Source of the DNA: Planctomycetales bacterium
GTDB taxonomy: Bacteria > Planctomycetota > Planctomycetia > Isosphaerales > Isosphaeraceae
Length of the DNA stretch: 18,078 nt
Assembly: GCA_027435495.1 (NCBI GenBank)
Contig: DAHZZC010000200.1
Coordinates: forward strand, 1 to 18,078
Reading direction: 5' to 3'
A program made the position numbers and the translations under genes. This document shows positions 1 to 6,381 of this stretch, piece after piece. The notes under the pieces are model-generated. The model made no database searches and was not told where the DNA came from. It worked only from the letters and a program-made list of their open reading frames with translations. The stretch's first letter is position 1, and the number at the start of each line of letters is the position of its first letter.

Positions 1-2
1 CC

Positions 3-352
3 GAACCCATCGCCATCGGCGAGATCCTGCCCGAGATGCCGGTCTTCCTCGAACCCTCGGTCTACATCCCCGCGCCGCTGGAAGCGTCGTACCAGTCGGC
101 CTGGGATGCCCTGCCCGAAGCCCTCAAGGCGAGGATCGGGGGGCCGAGCTCGAATGGTGGCGACGCCGATTCTGGATGGGCGGCGAGGGGTTGATTCTGG
201 TCGAGGGCGGGAAGGTCCAGCCGAGGGATGAGCAATCGATGCTCGGTCGGTCGATAATCACGGCGATCGCGGCCAATCCCGATCATCGCGATCGCGTCGT
301 CGCGGCAATCCAGGGGAGAAGCGTTGTCTTTGTCCGGGTCGAGGGGCGATGA
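3..352 (+). pseudogene. 3' end of an unidentified gene, apparently frameshifted at a G6 run
   Basis: An open frame enters from the left edge in the frame starting at base 3 (begins EPIAIGEILPEMPVF) and would stop at TGA 192-194. Its tail after the run of six G at 138-143 looks unnatural (Gly/Ser/Asp-rich). Shifting to the frame of base 2 at that run gives a far more protein-like continuation (AELEWWRRRFWMGGEG, then LILVEGGKVQPRDEQ) ending at TGA 350-352, with mostly G/C third positions. I infer one protein of which the last roughly 116 residues are visible, interrupted by loss of one G or by a sequencing error. The pattern MP-x-FLEP-x-x-YIPAPLEASY is distinctive, but I cannot name the family with confidence. 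If the frame is not broken, the product ends at 194 and the downstream frame is a separate 58-codon ORF from ATG 176. Confidence 0.6.
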
Positions 353-403
353 TAGGAGTCCTGGGCCTCGGCCCACCGTCGGAAGCGTTCGCGGTCCGTC
401 TTC

Positions 404-480
404 CATCGGAGTCGGCTCCAGTCGGCGATTCGCGCCCTGCCGATGGCTTCGTCCGGGTCGGGAGCCAGAGCTCCCTCCTA
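404..480 (-). repeat. Diverged inverted copy of the hairpin repeat
   Basis: On the plus strand this reads GGAGTCGGCTCCAGTCGGCG, then GATGGCTTCGTCC and a final CTCCTA. That is the reverse complement, with scattered differences, of the repeat unit seen in direct orientation at 712-918, which reads GACGAAGCC, then GATCGCCGGCTGGAGCCGGC and TCCTAC. Several substitutions break the perfect stem, so it looks like an older copy. Confidence 0.6.
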
Positions 481-586
481 ATGAGCTTTGACCTTGAAAA
501 TCGGTAAGTGCCCTGACCGCCGAACGTCTCACACACGCATTGAAAAAGTTCGAGGTTCGATCTCGCCTGTACGCATGATTTGCTGA

Positions 587-601
587 TTTTGACCGTCAAA
601 A
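587..601. repeat. Perfect 15-base inverted repeat TTTTGACCGTCAAAA
   Basis: TTTTGAC and GTCAAAA are exact reverse complements around one central C. It lies in a non-coding, relatively AT-rich stretch just before the first direct copy of the hairpin repeat. It could be a protein-binding palindrome or part of a degenerate element; no nearby gene start points to a regulatory role. Confidence 0.35.
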
Positions 602-608
602 ACCATCA

Positions 609-669
609 GGGGCCATCGACGCGGACGAAGCCAGAGGTGGCGTGCTGATTGCTGGCGGAAGCTCTTGGG
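609..669 (+). repeat. Isolated direct copy of the hairpin repeat (partial)
   Basis: The segment begins GGGGCCATCGACGCGGACGA and continues through GAAGCCAGAGGTGGCGTG, matching the body of the units at 712-918. Its right end (GATTGCTGGCGGAAGCTC) has lost the clean GGAGCCGGCTCC palindrome. It lies 119 bp upstream of the next unit rather than at the 65-bp spacing of the tandem copies. Confidence 0.55.
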
Positions 670-711
670 AGTCGAACGATCGACCGATGGCGAAGGGTTG
701 GTCTGAGAGCC

Positions 712-918
712 CCTGTAGGAGCCAGCTCCCGCTGGCGACGCGGACGAAGCCAGAGGTGGCGTGCCGATCGCCGGCTGGAGCCGGCTCCTACACAGGCTAT
801 CGACGCGGACGAAGCCAATGGTCACGCGTCGATCGCCGGCTGGAGCCGGCTCCTACAGGGGCCATCGACGCGGTCGAAGCCAATGGTCACGCGTCGATCG
901 CCGGCTGGAGCCGGCTCC
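712..918 (+). repeat. Tandem array of three REP-like hairpin units, 65-bp period
   Basis: The landmark GAAGCC recurs at 746, 811 and 876, a period of exactly 65 bp. Each unit ends in GATCGCCGGCTGGAGCCGGC followed by TCC. CCGGCT/AGCCGG forms a perfect 6-bp hairpin, and GGAGCCGGCTCC is itself a perfect palindrome. The second and third units are almost identical (GACGCGGACGAA versus GACGCGGTCGAA, and GGCTATCG versus GGCCATCG). Architecture and location between genes fit REP/BIME-type elements, which in other bacteria are spread by a dedicated transposase or bind DNA-structuring proteins; none is encoded here. Confidence 0.7.
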
Positions 919-958
919 GAAAAAAGAACCGATCGGACAACATCAGCGGGCACGTGAA

Positions 959-1456
959 TCAGGGCTTGAAATAGGTTGCGCCGTCCTGCTGGCGGCGGAC
1001 GACCTCATAGGCACCCGAGGGAACGATGACGACGCCGGGGAGGAGACCCTCGGGCGTGATCGAGCGCTGTCGCATGGTGTTGCGGCAGGCGGCGAACCGG
1101 ACGCCCCGGCCGATCAGGTCGGCGACCTCGTCGGCCAACTCGGTTCGGGCCTTCTCGACGAGTCGGATTCCCTCGGCATGGCAGACAACCTCGATCTCGA
1201 TCGGAACGCCCTCCTCAGCAGCGGCCTTGATCATGTTGTCGACGTTGGAGAGCCCGGTGCGCTCGCGTGTGGTCTGGGCGAAGTTCACGTGAACAACGAC
1301 CCGGAGAGCCCGGGCTGGCGGGTCCTGCGCCCGGGCTTCCGGTACGCCCGAGGGTTTCCAGGCAAGGCTCAGCCCCGCCGCCATCATTCCGAGCAGCAGT
1401 ACCCCGGCGGCCGATCGTCGCCCAAGGGGCCCAGGTCGCGCGTCTCGCTGTCCCAT
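959..1456 (-). CDS. Secreted or membrane-anchored DsrE/DsrF-like family protein
   Basis: The 165-residue product starts at the ATG whose complement is 1454-1456, chosen because an ideal AAGGAGG (complement of 1464-1470) lies just upstream; longer in-frame starts would encode unlikely sequence. Residues 12-33 (GRRSAAGVLLLGMMAAGLSL and following) form a signal peptide or anchor, with a possible cleavage near ARA-QD (about residue 43). The rest is a compact alpha/beta domain (about 51-165) with VVVHVNF, NVDNMIKAA, EVVCHAEGI and GVRFAACRNTM. The two cysteines, at 92 and 124, are typical of DsrE-like proteins exported in planctomycetes and proteobacteria. DsrE-family domains handle sulfur relay in some systems, but this extracytoplasmic subgroup has no settled function. 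It stands alone: upstream is non-coding and the next gene is divergent. Confidence 0.8.
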   Translation of the reverse strand: MGQRDARPGPLGRRSAAGVLLLGMMAAGLSLAWKPSGVPEARAQDPPARALRVVVHVNFAQTTRERTGLSNVDNMIKAAAEEGVPIEIEVVCHAEGIRLVEKARTELADEVADLIGRGVRFAACRNTMRQRSITPEGLLPGVVIVPSGAYEVVRRQQDGATYFKP

Positions 1457-1591
1457 CGATGGTCCTCCTTCATGTGGCCGGTCCCAGGCCGAATTTACAA
1501 TGAGAGCGGACCCATGACAACCCGCCCGACTCGCCGACCCAGAGCCGTCTCCTTCTCGGACCGAACCCCAGGATCGAAGATTCGGAGGAAC

Positions 1592-1615
1592 CACGAAAAT
1601 CACGAAGGGCACGAA
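1592..1615 (+). repeat. Short tandem repeat, CACGAA three times at 9-base period
   Basis: CACGAA occurs at 1592, 1601 and 1610, separated by AAT and GGG. AACCACGAAAnnnCACGAA-type strings are recurrent intergenic decorations in planctomycete and related genomes as I remember them; their role is unknown. Confidence 0.5.
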
Positions 1616-1803
1616 ATATTACGGTGACCGACATAAAAGCTTTTTCTTTGCCGGCGTCATATGGCAGAGAAGCGGAATCATTCCTGATGGGGGATCGACC
1701 CGGGTGAAAAGGAAACGCCTCGCCGACCGGAATAATCCGGACGGTCTCACGAAAACAGGATGTGCCGGGCGTCAACATCCCGCAGTCGAAGCACAGGACT
1801 CCC

Positions 1804-1807
1804 GAGG
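1804..1807 (+). promoter_or_regulatory. Ribosome binding site deciding the DUF418 start
   Basis: GAGG lies 3 nt before the ATG at 1811 but 9 nt before the ATG at 1817. The spacing favours 1817 as the true start. Confidence 0.5.
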
Positions 1808-1816
1808 AAAATGTCC

Positions 1817-3235
1817 ATGTCGATCAAGCCGATCGAAATCGAAATCGAGATCGAGTCGACCGAGAACTTGCCGGTTCCTGACGAGCCCGTTTCGGTCGAT
1901 CGTCCGAGGCCGGCGCCCGTGGAAGCCGGCGAGCGAATCCTCGCGGTCGACGCTCTCCGGGGCTTCGCGCTGCTGGGCATCCTGGCGATGAACATCGTCG
2001 ACTTCGCCTGGCCCGACGCGGCCTACTCCGACCCGCTCGCTGGCGGCGGATTCACCGGGAGCGACCGCGTCGTCTGGTACGTCAATCATCTTTTCTTCGA
2101 GGCGAAGATGATGACGCTCTTTTCAATGCTCTTCGGCGCCGGGCTGGTTCTGATGGACCAGAGAGCGGCCGGACGCGGGGCCTCGATCCGGGGCGTCTAT
2201 TACCGACGGGTGCTCTGGCTACTGGCGATCGGGATGGCCCACGCCTATCTTGTCTGGAGCGGCGACATCCTCGTTCTGTACGCCGAGTGCGGACTCTTCC
2301 TCTACTTCTTCCGCAACCTCTCGCCCCGCGCCCTGATCGCGACCGGGATCACCCTTTTGTTGCTGATCGTCCCGCTGGTCATGGGCCTCACCGCCGGTCT
2401 CGACTACATGAAGGCCGTCGCCGCCCGGGTCGAGGCCCAGAGGCTGGCGGGCGAGACCCCTCGGCCGCGCGATCTCCGCCTGCATGACATCTGGATCAAG
2501 GAGGTTCAGAAGCACGTCGACCCAACGCCCGAACAAAAGCGCGGGGAGTGGGACAAAAGCCTGGCGATCCATCGCGGCGGGTATGCGGGAATCGTCCGCC
2601 ATCGCGCCGGAGAGCTTCTTTTTGTTCACATCATGGGTCTGATCTTCGGAGTCCTCTCGTTCGCCGGGGGGCGGATGCTGCTGGGGATGGGCCTGATGAA
2701 GCTGGGCGTGTTCTCGGCCGCGCGGTCGAACCGCTTCTATGCGATCCTGGCCGTCCTCGGCTACGGGATCGGCCTGCCAATGATGGTGCTCGACGCCGAA
2801 CGTTTGATCGCGCATGGGTTCTCGTCCGACTACCTGATGCGTGGTGGATATGTTTACAATGCGTTAGGGAGCGTGATCGTGGCGCTGGGGCACGTGGGCG
2901 CGATGATGCTGCTGGTGAAGTCGGGTGTGTGGGCCGTCGCGATCCGAAGGCTCTCGGCCGTTGGGCGGATGGCGCTGACGAACTACCTGATGCAGTCGAT
3001 CGTCGGGACGACGCTGTTTTACGGCTACGGTTTCGGGCTGTTCGGCACGATCCCCCGGACGGGCCTGGCCGCGATCGTGGTGGCGATCTGGGCGGTGCAG
3101 CTCACGGTCAGCCCGATCTGGCTCCGGCGTTTCCGATACGGGCCGGCGGAATGGCTCTGGCGATCGCTCACGTACTGGCGACCCCAGCCGATCCGGGCGC
3201 CGGCGGTCACTGGTTCCGCCTCGGCCCTTGCGTAA
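1817..3235 (+). CDS. DUF418 (YeiB-like) multi-pass membrane protein
   Basis: The 472-residue product begins at ATG 1817 (ATG 1811 is the alternative). After a cytoplasmic N-terminus with an alternating acidic/isoleucine stretch (PIEIEIEIES), residues about 37-60 carry the family hallmark ILAVDALRGFALLGILAMN. Further hydrophobic helices follow, with FGAGLVLM, YYRRVLWLLAIGMAH, GDILVLYA and a C-terminal DUF418 core (GRMALTNYLMQSIVGTTLFY). About ten membrane helices are visible. Length and order match YeiB/DUF418 proteins, which sit near acyltransferase-3/heparan-glucosaminide acetyltransferase-like folds and are suspected carriers or acyltransferases, without proven function. It is convergent with the biosynthetic locus, with only 22 bp between the two stop codons and no clear terminator. 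Confidence 0.88.
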   Translation: MSIKPIEIEIEIESTENLPVPDEPVSVDRPRPAPVEAGERILAVDALRGFALLGILAMNIVDFAWPDAAYSDPLAGGGFTGSDRVVWYVNHLFFEAKMMTLFSMLFGAGLVLMDQRAAGRGASIRGVYYRRVLWLLAIGMAHAYLVWSGDILVLYAECGLFLYFFRNLSPRALIATGITLLLLIVPLVMGLTAGLDYMKAVAARVEAQRLAGETPRPRDLRLHDIWIKEVQKHVDPTPEQKRGEWDKSLAIHRGGYAGIVRHRAGELLFVHIMGLIFGVLSFAGGRMLLGMGLMKLGVFSAARSNRFYAILAVLGYGIGLPMMVLDAERLIAHGFSSDYLMRGGYVYNALGSVIVALGHVGAMMLLVKSGVWAVAIRRLSAVGRMALTNYLMQSIVGTTLFYGYGFGLFGTIPRTGLAAIVVAIWAVQLTVSPIWLRRFRYGPAEWLWRSLTYWRPQPIRAPAVTGSASALA

Positions 3236-3257
3236 TTGGCGGGGTTCGCGGGGAGAG

Positions 3258-5765
3258 TCATCGACCGGGATCGGCGGCGAGGCCGGTCGATTCGAGGCGA
3301 GCGAGCAGGATCTCGGCCATCGGGCCGACGTGCGGCTCCTGGAGCAGTCCGATATGATCGCCGGGGACCTCGTGGATCGAGACACGGCCCGGAGCTACGC
3401 GTCCCCAGCCGAGCATCGGGTCGACCACCTGAACGGCCGGGTCGTAGAGCGAATCACCCATTGCGTGGCGATTCGCGAGGATAAACAGGTCGATCTCGCC
3501 CGGATAAGGACCGGGAACGTACTGGCTTGCGGCACCGGCGAAGATTGCGCGGAGTCCGTCAAAATTCTCATCGACCGAGGTCGAGACCTCGCCCTGACGG
3601 AGATCCCGGCAAAGTTTTGTCAGTCGGCCCCCGAGCTTGTGCCGGAGATATTTCGGTCCGAACCGGAACAGGTTGGCCGTGTGACCGGCGAGCCGGCCGA
3701 GCGGCGGCCGAGGAGTCACGGCCCAGGGCGTCGGCGAGTCGAAGAGGGCGAGCAGGCCGACATTGTGGCCGTCGGCCGCGAGTTGCCGGGCCATCTCGAA
3801 CGCGACCACCCCGCCGAACGAGAGACCACCGAGGTGATAGGGGCCCTTGGGCCAGAGGGATCGTACCTCCTCGATGTAAGAGGCCGCCAGTTCCTCCACC
3901 CTCGGGTAGTCGCGCCGGACCTCGCGGAAGAGCGCGTAAACCGGCTGATCGGGCCCCAGCCGGCGCGCCAGCGGATGGTACAGCCCGACCGCCTCGCAGA
4001 GGAATAACGGAGGCCGCGACCCCTCGGCCCGGAGCGGAGCGAGTGACGAGGTGCGTGCCTCTTGGTGGCCGAGGATCCGATCGGCGATTTTCCGGGCCGT
4101 TCGCTCGCGATAGAGTGTCGAGAGAGGCAGTTCGACCCCAAACACACGCCGGAGCCGGACGGCCAGCCGGGCGACCACCATCGACGTTGCACCGAGGTCA
4201 AAGAGATCGTCGTCGGGCCCGATTGGACCGGTTCCGAGTGCCTCTTCCCACTCGCGGAGGACGCGAGCCTCGGTCGGCCGGTCGGGGGCCCGGTTCGTGG
4301 AACGGCTGGCGGCGATCGGTGTCGACACCGGCAAGGATCGGTCAGGCCGGGGAGCCACCGCGAGGGTCGACAGTCGGCGGTCGGGATCGCTGGTCATCGT
4401 CTCCAGCACCGAGAGATAGTCGGCGATCGTCGCGGTGATGGTCGCGTCGTCGAACAGGGCGGTCCGGTAGACGAAGGCTCCGCGAAGTCCGCCAGACTCC
4501 TCCCAGATCGAGACGAACAGGTCGAAGTCGGAGGTCGGATTGCGGATCGCCCGGGGTTCGGAGTCGAGGCCCGAGAGATTCAGGGGCGGCGGCCATCCGA
4601 TGTCGAGCGAGAAGAGACATCGGCCGAGCGGGACCGACCGGAGCGAGGGGGCCTCGCTGATCGACTGGAACGGCAGGTCCTGGTGGCGAAACGCCTCGAG
4701 CGACTCGCGACGGGCCTGCGCCACGAGCGCGGCGAAGGACGGATCGCCCGAGAGGTCCAGGCGGATCGGCAGCAGGTTGTTGAAGTAGCCGATGAGGTCG
4801 CGGGTGCCGGACCGGTGCCGTCCCGAGGTTGGGGTCACGATCACCAGGTCATCCTGGCCGGACTGGCGGTGAAGCATCGCGGCGAACGCGGCGAGCAGGA
4901 CCATGAACGGCGTCGCGCCCTCGCGCCGGGCGATCTCCACGACGGCCGACGCCGTTGGCTCGGGGATCGTCAAGAGCCGGCAAGCCCCCTGGTGATCGGC
5001 GGCCGACGGAGCCCGGCGATCGGCCGGCAGCCGAAGCGGCGGCGGCGGCGAGACGGCCAGGCGGTCGCGCCAGTATCGCCGGGCGGTCTCCGCGGCCGGG
5101 GTCGATAGCCATCGGCGATGCCGGAGCCCGGCCTCGGAATACGTGACCGGCCGCTCGGGGAACCGCGGCTCGAGGCGCTCGACGGCCGAGGTATAACCCT
5201 CAGCCAGCTCGCGGCCCAGTACCGCGAACGACCAGGCGTCGGAGACCAGGTGATGCATCACGATCGCCAGGTCATGCCCCTGGTCGGCCCATCGGATGAG
5301 GACGACCCGCCAGAGCGGGCCGCGGGCCACCTCAAAAGGGCGAGAGGCCGCCTCACTCGCCACTTTTTCGGCACGGGCGATCGCCACGGCTTCGGATTCT
5401 TCGGGGTCGCGGACGTCGACGGTCTCGAAGGCCGAGGCCGGCACCCGGTCGGCGATCACCGCGATCGGGCCATCGCTCCCTTCCGGGAACGCGGCGCGGA
5501 GGGTTTCGTGCCGTATCGCCGAACCGGCGACGGCACCCTCAAGGGCGTCGACATCCAGCGGGCCGCGGAGCCGGTAAGCCACGGCGATATTGTAGACCGA
5601 GCCTCCCAGGTCCATCCGGGAGACCAGCCAGAGCCGCTCCTGGCCCGTCGAAAGCGGCCGGACTTCCGCGCGGCCGGCCGCCTGCTCCGGCATCCGGGCA
5701 ATGGCCGGGCTCCGATGATCCGGCGACAAGGGCTCGACGGGGAGGGTCGGAATGATAGTGTTCAT
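3258..5765 (-). CDS. NRPS-like condensation-carrier-thioesterase protein without adenylation domain
   Basis: The 835-residue product starts at the ATG complementing 5763-5765 because GGAG (5771-5774) is well placed; an in-frame ATG six codons upstream is possible. The condensation domain spans about 35-465, with STGQERLW (39-46), HHLVSDAWS (active His 172, Asp 176; the usual DG is DA), IGYFNNLLPIR (325 on) and HQDLPF (361-366). The carrier domain spans about 500-566, with LGATS, Ser 528 being the phosphopantetheine site. The thioesterase spans about 585-825, with GLSFGG (nucleophile Ser 649), FDSP (Asp 676) and GDH (His 804). No adenylation domain is present, so its carrier must be charged in trans or serve as an acyl acceptor only. 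It closes the minus-strand locus after the ACP, ACAD, FAAL and P450 genes. I infer that it joins the FAAL-derived acyl chain to a nucleophile and releases the product. Confidence 0.92.
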   Translation of the reverse strand: MNTIIPTLPVEPLSPDHRSPAIARMPEQAAGRAEVRPLSTGQERLWLVSRMDLGGSVYNIAVAYRLRGPLDVDALEGAVAGSAIRHETLRAAFPEGSDGPIAVIADRVPASAFETVDVRDPEESEAVAIARAEKVASEAASRPFEVARGPLWRVVLIRWADQGHDLAIVMHHLVSDAWSFAVLGRELAEGYTSAVERLEPRFPERPVTYSEAGLRHRRWLSTPAAETARRYWRDRLAVSPPPPLRLPADRRAPSAADHQGACRLLTIPEPTASAVVEIARREGATPFMVLLAAFAAMLHRQSGQDDLVIVTPTSGRHRSGTRDLIGYFNNLLPIRLDLSGDPSFAALVAQARRESLEAFRHQDLPFQSISEAPSLRSVPLGRCLFSLDIGWPPPLNLSGLDSEPRAIRNPTSDFDLFVSIWEESGGLRGAFVYRTALFDDATITATIADYLSVLETMTSDPDRRLSTLAVAPRPDRSLPVSTPIAASRSTNRAPDRPTEARVLREWEEALGTGPIGPDDDLFDLGATSMVVARLAVRLRRVFGVELPLSTLYRERTARKIADRILGHQEARTSSLAPLRAEGSRPPLFLCEAVGLYHPLARRLGPDQPVYALFREVRRDYPRVEELAASYIEEVRSLWPKGPYHLGGLSFGGVVAFEMARQLAADGHNVGLLALFDSPTPWAVTPRPPLGRLAGHTANLFRFGPKYLRHKLGGRLTKLCRDLRQGEVSTSVDENFDGLRAIFAGAASQYVPGPYPGEIDLFILANRHAMGDSLYDPAVQVVDPMLGWGRVAPGRVSIHEVPGDHIGLLQEPHVGPMAEILLARLESTGLAADPGR

Positions 5766-5770
5766 GATGA

Positions 5771-5774
5771 CTCC
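5771..5774 (-). promoter_or_regulatory. Ribosome binding site deciding the C-T-TE start
   Basis: GGAG on the minus strand lies 5 nt before the ATG complementing 5763-5765, favouring the inner of two in-frame ATGs. Confidence 0.45.
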
Positions 5775-5931
5775 AGGATTCATGGATCGGTGTGCGCCGA
5801 CCGGTGCGCGCGGGAAGGCCGGTCCCGGATTCCAGATTCAAAATCCAAGATAAAACAATACTTCAGGACAGATCATTTTATGGGAATCAGGAAGCCCGGA
5901 TCTAGGGCCGAGGCCGGCCCGTTCGTGTCGT

Positions 5932-6309
5932 TCAGGCGGCCGGCGTCGCGCCGCCCATCTGACCGAGGAGGGCGTCGACCTCGGCGTCGGAAAGGCCGTC
6001 GACCCATCCGTCGCCGTCGATCGAGGCCGTGCCGTTGGCAACGGCGGCAAGCTGGCCGACGAGGAATCCGGCGATCTCGGCGATGGAGGGATAGTCCCAG
6101 ACCAGGGTAGGGGGGAGGGTCAGGCCGAGCCATTCCTCCAGGTCGCCGACGAGCATCATGGCCGTGACGGAGCTCAGGCTGTAGTTCAGCAGCGACTTGC
6201 CGGTATCGACCTCGGCCGGCGGCAGGCCGATTTCGCGGGCGATCCAGTCGATCAGCCAGCTCTCGATCGCCTGGCGGGTCGGGGCCTGCGTTTGCGTTTC
6301 GATGCTCAT
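5932..6309 (-). CDS. Free acyl carrier protein of the FAAL-partner type
   Basis: The 125-residue product has a good AGGAG upstream of its ATG. The carrier fold occupies residues about 13-90. SLLNYSLSSVTAMMLVGDLE contains the phosphopantetheine serine (Ser 47, at the position of S in the usual GLDSV), followed by WLGLTLPPTLVWDYPSI. That second half closely follows the pattern of ACPs that receive fatty acids from FAAL enzymes (DLExWLG...PTL.W.YPTI). The glycine normally preceding LDS is a serine here (YSLSS). A 35-residue acidic/Gly-rich tail (DGDGWVDGLSDAEVDALL) follows the domain and could be a docking segment. It lies 72 bp after the dehydrogenase gene and 166 bp before the C-T-TE gene. I infer that it shuttles the acyl chain between FAAL, the dehydrogenase, perhaps the P450, and the condensation domain. 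Confidence 0.9.
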   Translation of the reverse strand: MSIETQTQAPTRQAIESWLIDWIAREIGLPPAEVDTGKSLLNYSLSSVTAMMLVGDLEEWLGLTLPPTLVWDYPSIAEIAGFLVGQLAAVANGTASIDGDGWVDGLSDAEVDALLGQMGGATPAA

Positions 6310-6381
6310 GATGCGTCTCCTGTGGGGTGGTCGGGGCCGATCATCGATTCGATTCGGAAAGGCTGGACCGATCGGCTTCGA

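Larger units (their letters stand above)
353..958. other. Gene-free region carrying interspersed hairpin repeats
   Basis: I find no convincing coding sequence between the broken gene on the left and the DsrE-like gene on the right. Open frames here run through repeat copies and have Arg/Ser/Pro-rich composition typical of chance reading of GC-rich DNA. The region holds one inverted and at least four direct copies of a repeat containing a CCGGCTGGAGCCGG hairpin, listed separately. Between them, 481-608 is less GC-rich and contains the perfect 15-base palindrome described separately. Confidence 0.6.
1457..1816. other. Divergent intergenic region between the DsrE-like and DUF418 genes
   Basis: These 360 bp separate two divergently transcribed genes and should carry both promoters. 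I see no reliable -35/-10 pair. The stretch at 1590-1660 is the most AT-rich part and contains a short CACGAA tandem repeat. Open frames reading through are compositionally unlike genes. Confidence 0.5.

Noticed and set aside
550..580. tRNA T-arm-like string (GAGGTTCGATCTCG)
   Set aside because: The stem does not pair fully, and no acceptor, D-arm or anticodon arm can be fitted around it.
404..918. CRISPR array
   Set aside because: Tandem copies differ in length and are contiguous 65-bp units with internal palindromes, without unique spacers between short identical repeats.
761..1627. Long plus-strand open frame of 288 codons
   Set aside because: It runs through the hairpin repeats and then antisense to the well-supported DsrE-like gene; composition is Arg/Gly/Pro-rich with no domain.
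3236..3257. Terminator between the convergent DUF418 and C-T-TE genes
   Set aside because: Only 22 bp lie between the stops and I see no convincing stem-loop or T tract.
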